The notes: generated from the letters alone by a model not told the origin. A DNA stretch of 64,000 bases from Deinococcus puniceus (GCF_001644565.1 NZ_CP011387.1:1720501-1784500), one strand, 5' to 3'; counted from the first letter of the stretch, positions 9,885-22,761 are shown. Numbers and translations: made by a program.

Positions 9885-10209
9885 TCAAGGGGGCGGGAGC
9901 AAAACCACCACACCGCCACCCCAGATCGTCCCCGCCCAAATGCGTGTGAGGCCGTCGTCCACGCAGTGGGCGGGCCAATTCCATTTCAGAGGAAACTGGC
10001 AACTCCGCTTCAGATGAACGATGGGGCCGAGTCGGAACGCGACAAGATCACTCCTGCCTAGTGCAACGACAACTCCCCGCCCCCAAAGGGGTCAGGGGAG
10101 TGGGGGAAAACGTGGGAGCAACGTCAAATCCCATGACCCACAGCCTCGACAGCCACACACCGTAACCCCTGCCCCGCCCCTTTCCGGCCAACTTCGCTAC
10201 ACTGCGCCC

Positions 10210-10541
10210 ATGACGCGCCGGAACACTCCAGACAGCGGCACGCAAACGCTAGACCGCACGACAACGCAGCGCCCGCGCCTTTACCGGGTCTTGCTCATCA
10301 ATGACGATTACACCCCGATGGATTTCGTGGTGATGGTGCTGGAACGCTATTTCCGCAAGGGCGAGCAGGAAGCGGAATTGGTCATGCTGGCCGTGCATCA
10401 CAAAGGGCGCGGCGTAGCGGGCGTGTATACCCGCGAGGTGGCCGAAACGAAGGTGGCGCAGGTGACGGCCCACGCGCGGCAGGACGGCTATCCGCTGATG
10501 CTGGTGGCCGAACCAGAGGGCCAAGATTCAGGAGGACAGCC

Positions 10542-10545
<4 letters not shown>
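10210..10545 (+). CDS. clpS: ClpS, ClpA adaptor
   Basis: A 111-residue adaptor that binds N-degron substrates and docks on the ClpA N-domain. The core shows [20 protein letters not shown], the substrate-pocket motif, and [19 protein letters not shown], the ClpA-contact helix. The disordered N-terminal tail (about 25 residues) is needed in the family for substrate delivery. The open frame begins upstream, but ATG 10210 is chosen because TACACT (10198-10203) ends 6 nt before it. The stop overlaps the clpA start (ATGA), so the two are translationally coupled. Confidence 0.95.
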
Positions 10546-12779
<2,234 letters not shown>

Positions 12780-12838
12780 CGTAAGCATGATTGCTTGCCC
12801 GCTGTTGCTGTGGCCCGCACTTCTGCAATGATGCGCCC

Positions 12839-13417
12839 ATGACTTTGCTGCCCACCAATTCAGAACAAGTATCCATTCGGGGCCGCCGCCCCCGCGACCT
12901 GCCCACGCTGCGGCGCTGGCTGACCGACCCGCAGGCGCAGTGGCGCGAGTGGGACGCGCCGTATTTTCACGCGGTCAGTACGACGGAAACGATGAATGCC
13001 TACGTAGACCAATTGGCGGTCACTCCGCCCCGTCCCGATGAGCGCGTGATTGACGTGGGCGGCGTGTGCATCGGCATGGTCAACCGCTCCGAGGAAGCTC
13101 CGGCGGGCGGCGGCTGGTGGGATTTGGGCATTCTGGTGTACGACCCGGCGCACTGGGGGCGCGGCGTAGGCACGCGGGCGCTGGGGCTATGGGTCACGGC
13201 CACCTTCGAGGAAACCAACGCCCATGTCGTCACGTTTACCACATGGAGCGGCAACGAGCGCATGATCCGGGCGGCCCTGCGCTTAGGTTTCCGGGAAGCA
13301 GGCCGGGTGCGGGAAGCGCGTGTAGTCGGGGGCCAACGCTACGACAGCGTGCGGCTGGACATGCTGTGCTCTGATTGGGAGAGGGCAAACCGGGAACGAC
13401 ATGAGCGCCAAGCCTGA
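12839..13417 (+). CDS. GNAT N-acetyltransferase (RimJ/RimL type)
   Basis: About 192 residues. The acetyl-CoA-binding core shows WWDLGILVYDPAHWGRGVGTRALGLWV, a RimJ-like motif A, and ERMIRAALRLGFREAGRVREARVVGG near the C-terminus, which in this family forms the last strands after the acceptor site. It likely acetylates a protein N-terminus or a small amine in the cytoplasm. ATG 12839 (MTLLPTNSEQ) is preferred to the earlier in-frame codon because homologous proteins start near the RGRRPRDLP segment; only a weak -10-like AATGAT lies upstream. The end overlaps the next gene by 17 bp. Confidence 0.85.
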   Translation: MTLLPTNSEQVSIRGRRPRDLPTLRRWLTDPQAQWREWDAPYFHAVSTTETMNAYVDQLAVTPPRPDERVIDVGGVCIGMVNRSEEAPAGGGWWDLGILVYDPAHWGRGVGTRALGLWVTATFEETNAHVVTFTTWSGNERMIRAALRLGFREAGRVREARVVGGQRYDSVRLDMLCSDWERANRERHERQA

Positions 13418-14021
13418 AAAAGTACCCCTGAACCCCGCCGGATTCTTGGCGACCCAAGACCTGAAGGAGCGCGGTTGGACGGCGGCCCTGATCGCCAAAT
13501 TTTTGGGCACGCACGACGGCACGCGGCCCAACGGCCTGAAAATGGGCCGCCGCAAACTCCCCCCGGTAAAGCTGTATGCCGAAGCGAGGGTAGAGGAAGC
13601 CGAGCGCGACGAGAACTTTTTGATCGGTCAAGCCCGCGCCGCCGACGCCCGCGAACGGGCCGAAAAAGCCAAGGCTGCCCGAACGCAAGCCCGCGCCGCG
13701 CTGTTGGAAGCCGCCGCCAGCAGTTACCGCCCCACCATTCACCCCGAACCGCTGAGAAAGGGCGCGGTGAAGAAGGCCCGCGAGCCGTATCTGCCCAAAC
13801 TGGAAGAACTTCAGGCCCGCTTAGAGGCTGAGATCGGCAAGGTCAGTGCTGCGGAATCGGCCACACTTGCTGGCCTGCTGCGGGCAAGATTAGATACTGC
13901 TTTGGCCGCCGCCTACGACTGGTATCCCGACCCAGCCGCCAAGAAGCCTGAGCCGGAAGCCAAGTCGGGCAAAGCTGGGAAAGCCAAAGCGAGCGACTGG
14001 CGCAAGTGGGACTGGGATTGA
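13401..14021 (+). CDS. Conserved hypothetical protein, Ala/Lys-rich
   Basis: 206 residues, no known domain. The N-terminal third (residues about 12-65) looks folded, with LATQDLKERGWTAALIAKFLG followed by KLPPVKLYAEARV, recalling a small helix-turn-helix-like element plus a strand. The middle is a charged coiled-coil-like helix (ARAADARERAEKAKAARTQA), and the C-terminus is a low-complexity Lys/Ala/Pro tail ending in WRKWDWD. The basic character would fit nucleic-acid binding, but this is inference. It starts at the ATG at 13401, inside the end of the acetyltransferase gene, so coupling is likely. Confidence 0.75.
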   Translation: MSAKPEKVPLNPAGFLATQDLKERGWTAALIAKFLGTHDGTRPNGLKMGRRKLPPVKLYAEARVEEAERDENFLIGQARAADARERAEKAKAARTQARAALLEAAASSYRPTIHPEPLRKGAVKKAREPYLPKLEELQARLEAEIGKVSAAESATLAGLLRARLDTALAAAYDWYPDPAAKKPEPEAKSGKAGKAKASDWRKWDWD

Positions 14022-14028
14022 GCCTGTT

Positions 14029-14652
14029 TCAGTTGCCCAACGTGGCCGTGACCGTGAAATTGACCGGGTCAAGCACCACACGGGGCCAAGGATTGGCAGT
14101 TCTGGCGGCCCGGATTTCGATGGTCACAGGAGAGGTCAGGTCGAAGCGTTGCGGCGTGACCAGCCCGCGCACCAGCAGCGGCTGAGGCGGCTTGCCCGCC
14201 TGCGTCATGGTCACGGTCACGGCATTGACCTCCTCGGTCAAGACGTCTGGCACGCCCTGAACCGGATCGGCAGTCAACAGGCCGGGCTCCGGCATCCGCA
14301 CCCGCAAGTCGGCGTAATAGGACAGCAGCAAGGCTTCGTCGGCAAAGGTTTGAAGGGCGTCGGTCAGGCTCGCGGCCCGCACGGTCACTGTCTGGCCGTC
14401 ATACACGATCTTCAGGGCTGGACAGTCCAGCGTGTAGCCACCCCCTCGCCCACCTCCTGAGCCGTCTGCTGCGCCCCAGATCAAAAATCCCCCATCGCCC
14501 ACACGGGGCTGGGCCGCGCAGATGGTGGCCGAATCGACGGAAGACAGCAGATCGGGGGTCTCCTGAAGCCGCGCTGCGGGAGCGCAGGCCGACAGAACCT
14601 GTAAAACGAGTGGGAGCAGGACAAGGCGAACGACTCCAAAACGGTGGGTCAT
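14029..14652 (-). CDS. Hypothetical lipoprotein
   Basis: About 207 residues. A lipoprotein signal peptide runs from residue 1 to a lipobox LSAC with Cys23, so the mature protein should be lipid-anchored. The rest lacks known motifs; it has predicted beta strands (QTVTVRAASL, NAVTVTMTQ, TIEIRAARTA) as in periplasmic or surface beta-sandwich proteins, and one extra Cys near the N-terminus. ATG 14652 is chosen because AGGAGG lies about 8 nt upstream; the frame is open to 14715. The gene converges on the one ending at 14021 with a 7-bp gap. Confidence 0.75.
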   Translation of the reverse strand: MTHRFGVVRLVLLPLVLQVLSACAPAARLQETPDLLSSVDSATICAAQPRVGDGGFLIWGAADGSGGGRGGGYTLDCPALKIVYDGQTVTVRAASLTDALQTFADEALLLSYYADLRVRMPEPGLLTADPVQGVPDVLTEEVNAVTVTMTQAGKPPQPLLVRGLVTPQRFDLTSPVTIEIRAARTANPWPRVVLDPVNFTVTATLGN

Positions 14653-14715
14653 GGGTGGGCCTCCTGCATCAGATCGTACCCGCCGCCGACGCCGTTGACC
14701 AGAGACTTCAGGCAA

Positions 14716-14755
14716 AGAAAAAATCAGTGGGCCAGAAGCCGAAGCCCCAGCCCAC
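14716..14755 (-). terminator. Intrinsic terminator of the S41 protease gene
   Basis: On the - strand GTGGGC (14755-14750) pairs with GCCCAC (14732-14727), with an inner GCTTCGGC loop, followed by TGATTTTTTC. Confidence 0.75.
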
Positions 14756-14773
14756 CGACTCTCCGCAGAGGGT

Positions 14774-16090
14774 CTACTTCAGCAGTTCCAGCGCCTTCTT
14801 CACTTGGGCGTCGGCCACGATGTCCACGCTGGCCTCTCCCTGCACGGTGCTGCGGGTGGGGCGCTTGACCTCGCCCGTGTAGGTAAACTTGCCGTCTTTG
14901 TCGGCGGTCACGGTCACAGGCTTGCCCGCCACCGTCAGGGTCAGTTTGCTACCTGCCGCGATGCCGCCGCCGCTGAAGTTCAGGGGGGTGACGTAGCGGG
15001 TGTCCTTGACGATCACGTCGGGCGTGATGCCTTTCTTGTGAATCTCACGGCCACGCGGCGTCAACCACGCGCTGTTCACGATAGCGACTTTGCCGCCGTC
15101 AACGGTGGTGATCGGAATCTGGGCCACGCCCTTGCCGAAGGTCTGCTCGCCCACGATGGTGGCGCGTTTTTCGTCCTGCAATGCGCCGCTGACCACTTCG
15201 CTGGCGCTGGCGCTGTTCTTGTTGACCAGCACGATCAATTTGCCTGTGTAGTCGGAGTTGCGCTTGGCGGCTTTGCCATACACGGTGGTTTTGCCGTTGC
15301 GCTCGCGCAGGCTCACGATGTTGCCCGTCTGCAGGAACTGGTCGGCCACGTCTACGCCCGCACTCAGCAGGCCGCCGCCGTTGTCCCGCAAATCGAGGAT
15401 CAACTTGGTCACGTTCTTCTTCTTCATGTTGGCCACAGCGGCCCGGAACTGCTCGCTGGCTTTCTCGTTGTAAAAAGTGTTCAGGGCGATATAACCGACG
15501 TTGCCGGGCAACATGGTTTCTTCCACGCTGACGATCACGACGGGCTGGCGCTCCATCTTCACGTTGTAAGTCTTGCCGTCGCGGGCAAAGGTCACGTTGA
15601 CGAAGGTTCCCTTGGTGCCGCGTACCAGCCGCACAATTTCATCGAGCTTGCTGGTCAGCACGTCCTTGTCACCGATCTTGACGAACACATCACCGATCTG
15701 GACGCCGTTGGCTGCCGCCGCGCCATTCTTGTACACGTTGTCGATTTTGCCGCCCGTGCCGTCAGCGTTGGCGGCCACCAGCGTCACACCGATGCCGTAG
15801 AATTCGCCGCTCAGGTTCTGCTGGTCTACGACGTTGTTGGCGGGTTCGCTGTAGTAGGTGAATTCGTCGTTGAGGCTGCCGAGTGCGCCGTTGATCGCGC
15901 CGCGCAGGAGCTTTTCTTGGTCTACCGGGTACAGGTAATACTGGTTCAGGTCGCCGATGACCTGAAGGAGCGTCTTGCCCGTGGCCGTTTTAGTGAGGTC
16001 GGATTGCGTATAGCCGCCCAGTTGCGCGTAGGCAACGGCGGCAGTGGCAGCGAGCGTTCCGGCCACGATGGTCAAGCGTTTTGCATTCAC
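14774..16090 (-). CDS. S41 family C-terminal processing protease
   Basis: About 438 residues. A signal peptide or anchor (NAKRLTIVAGTLAATAAVAYA) is followed by a PDZ domain (about 85-165, GIGVTLV...GVQIGDVFVKIGDKDV) and the tail-specific protease core. The catalytic Ser sits in NKNSASASE and the Lys in GEQTFGKGVAQ, the usual Ser/Lys dyad. It should cleave C-termini of exported proteins in the periplasm. The start is GTG at 16090: TATCCT ends 6 nt upstream and the signal peptide begins directly there. The frame is open to 16123. A terminator follows the stop. Confidence 0.93.
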   Translation of the reverse strand: MNAKRLTIVAGTLAATAAVAYAQLGGYTQSDLTKTATGKTLLQVIGDLNQYYLYPVDQEKLLRGAINGALGSLNDEFTYYSEPANNVVDQQNLSGEFYGIGVTLVAANADGTGGKIDNVYKNGAAAANGVQIGDVFVKIGDKDVLTSKLDEIVRLVRGTKGTFVNVTFARDGKTYNVKMERQPVVIVSVEETMLPGNVGYIALNTFYNEKASEQFRAAVANMKKKNVTKLILDLRDNGGGLLSAGVDVADQFLQTGNIVSLRERNGKTTVYGKAAKRNSDYTGKLIVLVNKNSASASEVVSGALQDEKRATIVGEQTFGKGVAQIPITTVDGGKVAIVNSAWLTPRGREIHKKGITPDVIVKDTRYVTPLNFSGGGIAAGSKLTLTVAGKPVTVTADKDGKFTYTGEVKRPTRSTVQGEASVDIVADAQVKKALELLK

Positions 16091-16265
16091 AGGCTCAGGA
16101 TAGTGCGTGCGGGTGAAGGGCATTTGAGGCCGAAGTTACCAGCTGACGCGCCTTCATGAGTTTGAATTCACGGTTAAGTGAAGAGGGTGGGCTATGCTGC
16201 TGCGCGAGCATGACTTCATTCTTCCTCTTAACGCTGCCCAGCATCCTTGTTGCCGGGGAACGCGC

Positions 16266-16945
16266 ATGATCGATTTCAAACACGTCACCCTTGAGTACCC
16301 CGTGACCCGCACGCTGGCCCTCGACGACGTGAGTTTGCATGTCGGCAAAGGCGAATTCGTGTATCTGGTGGGCCATTCCGGGGCCGGAAAGAGCAGTTTT
16401 ATGAATCTGGTGCTGAAACGGGCGCTGCCCAGCAAAGGAGAAGTGCGTGTGGCAGGCGAGGCGCTGGCCCGCTACCGGGGAGGCCGCACGGCCCTCCTGC
16501 GCCGCCGCATGGGTACCGTGTTTCAGGAAAACCTGTTGCTGCCGCACCTGAACGCCTACGACAACGTGGCCTTCGCCCTGCGCGTGACCGGGGTGGCGCA
16601 GCGGGAATGGCCTGCACGGGTCACGACGGCGCTGCGGACAGTGGGACTGGAACACAAAAAGTACGCGCTGCCGCTGCAACTGTCTCAAGGCGAGCAACAG
16701 CGGGTGGCGATTGCCCGCGCCATCGTGTCCGATCCGCCGCTGCTGCTGGCCGACGAACCCACCGGAAACCTAGACCCCGACAACAGCCGGGAGGTACTGA
16801 AGGTGCTGCAAAACGTGAACTTGCGGGGCACGACGGTGGTGGTGGCGACCCACGCCCGCGACCTCGTGGAAACCTTCCGGCACCGCACCCTGACGCTACG
16901 GAAGGGCAAGCTGGTACGCGACGATCCCTACGGCGGGTACGCGCT

Positions 16946-16949
<4 letters not shown>
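16266..16949 (+). CDS. ftsE: FtsE, cell-division ABC ATPase
   Basis: 227 residues, the usual FtsE length. Walker A GHSGAGKSS (about residue 36), signature LSQGEQQR and Walker B LLLADEPTG are intact, and the N-terminus MIDFKHVTLEYP is typical. With FtsX it forms an ABC-type machine that does not transport but transmits ATP-driven motion to periplasmic cell-wall hydrolase activators at the septum. ATG 16266 has GGGGAA upstream. A TATGCT hexamer at 16193 may be the operon promoter. The stop overlaps the ftsX start (GTGA). Confidence 0.95.
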
Positions 16950-17808
<859 letters not shown>

Positions 17809-17809
<1 letters not shown>

Positions 17810-19437
17810 TGCGGCTGAGTCACTGGGCACTGAGACGACGCGCAACGTTGGTGCTGATTTCGGCGGCGCTGCTGGCGGGGGCGCAGACCACCTCCGAACG
17901 GCTGGAGCAGTTGCAGCGCGACCTTCAGCAGCAGCGGCGACTGAACGCGGATCAGGCGCGGGAGCTGGAGCGGGTGCGGAACACCATTCAGAACCTGACC
18001 GCGCAGCAAAAGGCCACCCTGACCCGCCTAGACGGACTGGGCCGCAACGTGACGCAACTGGTGAACGAGGTGGCGACGCTGGCCGCCCGCACCCGCTTGG
18101 CCGAACAACTGCTGGCCGATACCACCGCCGCCAAAGCCCGCACCGAAACGCGGGTGTCTCGCCTGCAAGAAGACGTGCGCCAGATTCTGAATACCCTTTA
18201 CCGCGAGCGCAGCGGGCGCTACCTGCAATTGCTCTCTCAGTCCCGCAGCCTGTCTGACCTGCTGATTCGGCTGAACTACAACAACATGGCGGGCAAATAC
18301 AACGTGCAGATCATAGAAACGCTGCGTTCCGAGGCGGCTGCTCTGAAGCAGCAGGAGGCGCAGCAGGCCCAGCAGACCGCCGCCCTGAAAGACTTGCAGA
18401 CCCAGCGGGCCGAGGTCTTGGCGAACCTGAAAGACCGCCGCCAAGAGCAGCAGACCTTACTGGCGAGCCTTCAGAAATCGGAGCAGGGGCAACGCACCAT
18501 TGCTGCCCAGACTCAGGCCGAGCAGGCCCTGACCGGGCGCACCATAGACAATCTGGTGGGTGCGGTGGTGCAGGAACGCGCCCGCATAGAGGCCGAACGC
18601 CAGCGCCGACTGGAAGAAGAACGCCAGCGCCGCTTGGCCGAGTTGCGCCGGATTCGGGAAGCGCAGGAACGCGCCCGCAGAGAGGCTGCGCGCTTGGCTG
18701 CCGTGCGTGCAGCACAGGAACGCGCCGCCCGAATTGAGGCCGCGCGGGTAGAAGCAGCCCGGATCGAAGCGGCCAGAGTGGAAGCCGCCCGGATTCAGGC
18801 CGCACGGGCGGAAGCGGCCCGCGTTCAGTCGGCCCAGCGTCAGGCCGCCCAAGAAAAACTGGCCCGTGAGCAGCAGCAACGCGCCCAAGCCGAACGCGAA
18901 CGCCTTGTGCGGGAGCAGGAAGCCCGAGCGCTAGCCCAGCGCAGCGCTGCCGCTGCCCAAACCACCCGCCGCGCCGCCGTGCAGCAGGAGCAGGAGCAGT
19001 TGGCCCAGCAGCGTCAGGAGGCCGAGGCCGCGCAGGAACGGGTGGAGCAGGAGCTTGCGCCGCTGCCGCCTGCCAGTGGCCCCGCCGGGTTCCCGTTGCC
19101 GGGCGGCCAAGTTTCGCAGGGGTACGGAGCGAACGGGGCGCAGTGGGTGGTACTCAGTGCGCCGGGAGGCACGCAGGCCGCCGCTACCGCTGCAGGCAAC
19201 GTCATTGCCGCCACCTATTACAACAGTCTGGGCTGGGTCATTCTGGTCGATCACGGCCCCACCGTCAGCGCCTACTTTGGCTTGCAAGACCCGCAAGTCA
19301 GTGTGGGCAACCGCGTGGCTCAGGGCACGCCGCTGGGGGCCATCGGCGGCAGCCCCATCTTCGGCCCAGACCGCATGGCGTTTCAGCTGAACCGGGTAAA
19401 TGGGGCGACAAGGCAGCCCGTGAATCCGGGGTTCTAG
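17809..19437 (+). CDS. EnvC-like murein hydrolase activator with degenerate LytM domain
   Basis: 542 residues. A signal peptide is followed by a very long coiled coil (about 28-420) with Glu/Ala/Arg repeats such as AARIEAARVEAARIEAARV. The LytM (M23) domain starts near 430. The zinc ligands are largely lost: only VDHG is kept, the first HxxxD is absent, and the usual HxH appears as MAFQL. This is the pattern of EnvC/NlpD activators, which switch on amidases without cutting. As the third gene of an ftsE-ftsX operon it is the obvious partner of the FtsX loop. It is longer than E. coli EnvC (about 420) because of the coiled coil. Confidence 0.88.
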
Positions 19438-19466
19438 AGTAGTCCAGCACTTGACCCGTCCGCCCC

Positions 19467-19493
19467 TTGCCCCATCTGCCCCGGTCTGATACT
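19467..19493 (+). promoter_or_regulatory. Candidate rpsP operon promoter
   Basis: TTGCCC (19467-19472) and GATACT (19488-19493) are separated by 15 nt. This would give a leader of about 95 nt that holds a small CCTGC/GCAGG hairpin. Spacing is short, so confidence is low. Confidence 0.35.
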
Positions 19494-19593
19494 CTTCCTC
19501 GGTGCGCTCCCGGTTGGCTGCTGACGGGCGTATGAACCCTGCCATCCTTGCAGGCGCTTTACCCTCAGTACACCCCAACTCCGAGGTTTTCCC

Positions 19594-19842
19594 ATGGTCA
19601 AGATTCGCCTTTCCCGCTTTGGTTCCACCCACAACCCTCACTACCGCATCGTCGTGACCGACGTTCGCCGTCCCCGCGACGGTGGCTACATCGAGAACCT
19701 CGGCCACTACGATCCCCGCAAAACCAGCGAAACCTTCCTGAAGATCGACACCGAGCGTGCCGCCTACTGGATCGCCAACGGCGCTCAGCCCACCCAGACG
19801 GCCCGCCGCCTGCTGAAGTCTCAGGGCGTCAAGGTCGCGTAA
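19594..19842 (+). CDS. rpsP: 30S ribosomal protein S16
   Basis: 82 residues, normal S16 length. It starts [21 protein letters not shown] and contains [14 protein letters not shown] and a C-terminal [10 protein letters not shown], all typical of bS16, an assembly protein of the 30S body. It heads the conserved rpsP-khpA-rimM-trmD group, linking ribosome assembly and tRNA modification. CGAGG lies ahead of the ATG. A strong terminator follows, so downstream genes need read-through or their own promoter, and khpA does have one. Confidence 0.97.
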   Translation: MVKIRLSRFGSTHNPHYRIVVTDVRRPRDGGYIENLGHYDPRKTSETFLKIDTERAAYWIANGAQPTQTARRLLKSQGVKVA

Positions 19843-19862
19843 ACCGAGAATTCGGTTTGATC

Positions 19863-19887
19863 AAAGCTCCTTCGGGAGCTTTTTTTG
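19863..19887 (+). terminator. Terminator after rpsP
   Basis: AAAGCTCC, a TTCG tetraloop and GGAGCTTT, then a run of T: a textbook intrinsic terminator. Confidence 0.92.
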
Positions 19888-19981
19888 TTGGCGCTGCGAT
19901 TTGGCGCAGTGATGGAGTCGAAGCGAAGCGTCAAAACAGACATGAATTCGGCGTCAGGCGCAATGCTCTAGAATGCCGCTC

Positions 19982-20224
19982 ATGAAAACCGACCCGGTAG
20001 ACCTGACATTGTTTCTGGCACAGAGCGTGGTCGATCAGCCCTCGCTGGTGCGGGTCGCCAAGCGTGGGCCAACCATCGCGGTGCGCGTCGGCCCCGGCGA
20101 GGAAGGCCGTCTTATCGGGCGGCAGGGGCGCGTGATTCAGGCCATTCGGACGCTGGTGCGGGCGGTCAGCGACCCCCGTGAGCGGCTGAATGTAGACCTA
20201 GACGCGCCGCGCAAACAGCAATAA
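19982..20224 (+). CDS. khpA: KhpA, KH-domain RNA-binding protein
   Basis: 80 residues, a single KH domain with GxxG motif in RLIGRQGRVIQAIR, and AVRVGPGEEGRLIG before it. KhpA proteins bind RNA broadly, often paired with KhpB, and affect division and translation. The start is ATG 19982: TAGAAT ends 7 nt before it, so it has its own leaderless promoter behind the rpsP terminator. The ATG at 19973 lies in the promoter spacer. It sits between rpsP and rimM as in many bacteria. Confidence 0.92.
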   Translation: MKTDPVDLTLFLAQSVVDQPSLVRVAKRGPTIAVRVGPGEEGRLIGRQGRVIQAIRTLVRAVSDPRERLNVDLDAPRKQQ

Positions 20225-20286
20225 AAATTCTTTTTCACCCCTAAAGTAGGCCGGATGACATACACCACACGAATTGGGCGGCAACC

Positions 20287-20832
20287 ATGACTGCGCCCGC
20301 CGATACCACTCGACTGGGCTATTTTTTGGGGCCACACGGCGTACAGGGCGGCATCAAGCTGTACGTGCTGGGCGACGCGGGCCAGATTCTGAGCCTGCCC
20401 CGCGTGTACGTGGAAGGGCGCGGCTGGTTGCGGGTGCGCCGGGCTGATCCTCTGGCCCCCGGCGTGGCCCTGCAACTGGCCGGAATAACTGACCGGGAAG
20501 GGGCCGAACTCCTGCGCGGGGCCAACGTGTACGCCGCCGACGCCGACTTGCCGGGGCTGGAAGAGGGCAGTTTCTATTACCACGATTTGCGCGGCCTGCC
20601 CTTGTTGGATTCTGCTGGCACGGTTTTGGGCGAAGTCAGCGACGTGATCGATGCTGGGCCGCAGGATTTGCTGGTGGTTCAGCATGCGGGCACAGTATCT
20701 GGGCCGAGACAATCGCTGTTGCCCCTGCAAGCGCCTTACGTGGACGTGCAGACGGAGGCGGGCCGCCCAGTGAGAGTCGTGCTGACTGACGACGCGCCCG
20801 CTGGCCTGCTCGACGATGACGCCGAGGAGTAG
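20287..20832 (+). CDS. rimM: Ribosome maturation factor RimM
   Basis: 181 residues. The N-terminal RimM barrel begins RLGYFLGPHGVQGGIKLYVL; a PRC-barrel-like half follows (FYYHDLRGLPLLDSAGTVLGEVSDVIDAG and LLPLQAPYVDVQ). RimM binds S19 and helps mature the 30S head. The acidic tail DDDAEE is a local extension. No Shine-Dalgarno or clear -10 hexamer precedes the ATG, so the start is set mainly by homology of the N-terminus. It lies 62 bp after khpA and 15 bp before trmD. Confidence 0.93.
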   Translation: MTAPADTTRLGYFLGPHGVQGGIKLYVLGDAGQILSLPRVYVEGRGWLRVRRADPLAPGVALQLAGITDREGAELLRGANVYAADADLPGLEEGSFYYHDLRGLPLLDSAGTVLGEVSDVIDAGPQDLLVVQHAGTVSGPRQSLLPLQAPYVDVQTEAGRPVRVVLTDDAPAGLLDDDAEE

Positions 20833-20847
20833 CGCAGGCCCCTGCCC

Positions 20848-21732
20848 ATGCTGACGTTTTCCTTCCTCACGCTGTTTCCCGAACTGCTGGCCCCCTTCGC
20901 CCGTGAGGCGATTGTGGGCAAGGCGCGGGAGCGTGGCCTGATTGATGTGCAGTTGGTGAATCTACGCGACTTTGCGGGCAACCGACACGCCAAAGTGGAC
21001 GACACGCCCTACGGCGGCGGCGCGGGCATGGTGATCCGGGTAGATGTGGCCGAACGTGCCCTGGCAAGTGTAGACACTGCTGATTTAAACCCTCCTGATG
21101 AAGTCATCCTGTTCAGTCCGGCGGGGCAGCCATTTACTCAGGCGGTGGCCGAGGAACTGAGCGGCAAGCGGCATCTGGTGTTCCTGTGTGGCCGCTACGA
21201 AGGCTTTGACGCACGGGTAGAAACGCGGGTCACGCGGGAACTGAGCATCGGGGATTTTGTGATGATGGGCGGGGAAGCTGCCGCCGCCTGCGTGCTGGAA
21301 GCGGTGGCCCGGTTGGTTCCGGGCGTGCTGGGAGACGCCGATTCCCACCGCGCCGATTCGTTTTCCAGCGGCCTACTGGACTACCCCGAATACACCCGCC
21401 CGCTGGACTGGGAGGGCGAGGCCGTGCCCGACGTGCTGCGCGGCGGCAATCACGCGGCCATTGCAACGTGGCGCAGGCAACAGGCGTTGGCCCGCACCCT
21501 TGCCCGCCGCCCCGATCTGCTGGCCTCGGCCCAACTCACGCCCCAAGACAGCGCCCATCTGCTCTCTCTTGGCGTGTCTGCTGAGCAACTGAACCTCTGG
21601 AATGCTCCGCCGCCGCCCGCGCCCAAGCGGAAGCGCAGGCGTCCAGACTCTGCACCGCTCTCAGCAGCTCTGCCTGAATCCGCCCCCCCTCCAGATCAGG
21701 CCCAACACCATGACCAGACCAACAAAAAGTAA
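20848..21732 (+). CDS. trmD: tRNA (guanine-37-N1) methyltransferase TrmD
   Basis: 294 residues. It starts with [14 protein letters not shown], has [14 protein letters not shown], the knot segment [14 protein letters not shown] and [16 protein letters not shown], all typical of TrmD, which places m1G37 next to the anticodon and prevents +1 frameshifting. The enzyme is usually about 245 residues; the last 40 here (after LNLWNAPPP) are a Pro/Lys/Arg-rich, probably disordered tail. It is the last gene of the rpsP group; the LON-domain gene follows after 71 bp. Confidence 0.95.
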   Translation: MLTFSFLTLFPELLAPFAREAIVGKARERGLIDVQLVNLRDFAGNRHAKVDDTPYGGGAGMVIRVDVAERALASVDTADLNPPDEVILFSPAGQPFTQAVAEELSGKRHLVFLCGRYEGFDARVETRVTRELSIGDFVMMGGEAAAACVLEAVARLVPGVLGDADSHRADSFSSGLLDYPEYTRPLDWEGEAVPDVLRGGNHAAIATWRRQQALARTLARRPDLLASAQLTPQDSAHLLSLGVSAEQLNLWNAPPPPAPKRKRRRPDSAPLSAALPESAPPPDQAQHHDQTNKK

Positions 21733-21803
21733 GCTGTGCCTTAGGGCTTCTGTAGCTTCCGCACAAGTCATGACACCCGTTCAGGGCGCAGGATAAGCGC
21801 ACC

Positions 21804-22415
21804 ATGTCCGCACCCCCGGTTGTCCCTCTTTTTCCCTTGCCGAACCTCGTTCTGTTTCCGGGGCAAGTGCTGCCCCTCTATGTCTTCGAACCACGCTACC
21901 GGGCGCTACTGGTGCGCGTGCAGGACACGGGTGAGCCGTTCGGTATCGTGCGGGTGCGCGAAACCAGCAACGAATCCACGCTGCCTTTTCACGAACGGGT
22001 GTCCCGCGTCGGCAGCTACGCCCACCTGATGCAGGCGCAGGGCCATGAAGACGGGACGAGCAGCATTATCGTGGTGGGCGGTGACCGCTTCCGGATTCAG
22101 GACTTTGACCTGACCGAGCCGTACCTGAGCGCCACCGTGCAAGATTGGCCGCTGGAACCTGACCCCCTCGGCCTGCCCGCCACCGAAGCTGTAGCCCGCC
22201 GCCTGCTGGCCGACTTGCTGCGGCTGCGGCCCAGTGACGCCGCCGCCATCCGCGACAATGCGCCCGACGAACCGCTGCTGCTGGCCAGTTTTGCCGCCGC
22301 CCTGTTGCCCCTGACGCCCGAACAGCGGGAGGAAGCGCTGGAGGGCAAGACCCTGCTCGATCGCCTAGACGTGCTGATTTCTACGGTTCCGGCAGGGGCG
22401 CGGGAACTGAATTAG
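21804..22415 (+). CDS. LON substrate-binding domain protein
   Basis: 203 residues made only of the Lon N-terminal domain: [30 protein letters not shown], then FGIVRV and [12 protein letters not shown]. The AAA and Ser/Lys protease parts of Lon are absent, as in the stand-alone family related to cereblon N-terminal regions. Function in bacteria is not settled; peptide or substrate binding is assumed. The start ATG 21804 is preceded by AGGATAAG, which could act as a weak ribosome site. A bidirectional terminator follows the stop. Confidence 0.9.
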   Translation: MSAPPVVPLFPLPNLVLFPGQVLPLYVFEPRYRALLVRVQDTGEPFGIVRVRETSNESTLPFHERVSRVGSYAHLMQAQGHEDGTSSIIVVGGDRFRIQDFDLTEPYLSATVQDWPLEPDPLGLPATEAVARRLLADLLRLRPSDAAAIRDNAPDEPLLLASFAAALLPLTPEQREEALEGKTLLDRLDVLISTVPAGARELN

Positions 22416-22430
22416 GCCCGGTACATTCAC

Positions 22431-22468
22431 AAACGGCGCTGAGTGATTCAACTCCAGCGCCGTTTTGT
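22431..22468. terminator. Bidirectional terminator
   Basis: AAACGGCGCT (22431-22440) and AGCGCCGTTT (22456-22465), extended inside by GAGT/ACTC, form a long stem followed by TTTTGTTG. It ends the LON gene just before the IS element. Confidence 0.85.
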
Positions 22469-22484
22469 TGGGTCAAGATCAGGC

Positions 22485-22503
22485 TTTAAACAAGAGTTTC
22501 CAC
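22485..22503 (+). repeat. Left terminal inverted repeat of the IS
   Basis: TTTAAACAAGAGTTTCCAC, the exact reverse complement of 26117-26135. Confidence 0.9.
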
Positions 22504-22521
22504 CACTCTCCCAATCGCGTG

Positions 22522-22761
22522 TCAGGCGGCGTGGAGGTGTTGTGGTACAGGCTGCACCTCGGTCAGGACGTACAATTCTGTGTGTTGTGCCGCTCGGTGC
22601 TGAGCCGCTCGCCACGTTAATTGCGGCTGCTCCTGACGGACGAGTAGCACCGCATGAAGAGCCTCCACCACACACCAGGCCCAGTTATCTTGAGCCTGAA
22701 TGGTTCGACAGCGGCAGCGTGCTAGACCGAGATTTTGCTTCATCAAGCGGTGAATCACTTC
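22522..22761 (-). pseudogene. IS4-like transposase, C-terminal fragment
   Basis: The last 80 codons or so of the transposase. It begins at the catalytic Glu codon (22761-22759) and continues VIHRLMKQNLGLARC, so Glu and Lys of the E-(6)-K active-site motif are present, followed by the helical tail with AQDNWAWCVVEALHAVLL. Joined to the N-terminal piece at 25222 it gives one uninterrupted frame of 348 residues. The few in-frame codons upstream (QRYWCWDV) come from the inserted element and differ from the expected transposase sequence. Confidence 0.85.

Noticed and set aside
14804..16159. 451-residue + strand frame opposite the S41 protease
   Set aside because: Antisense shadow with no motif; the protease has both catalytic residues.
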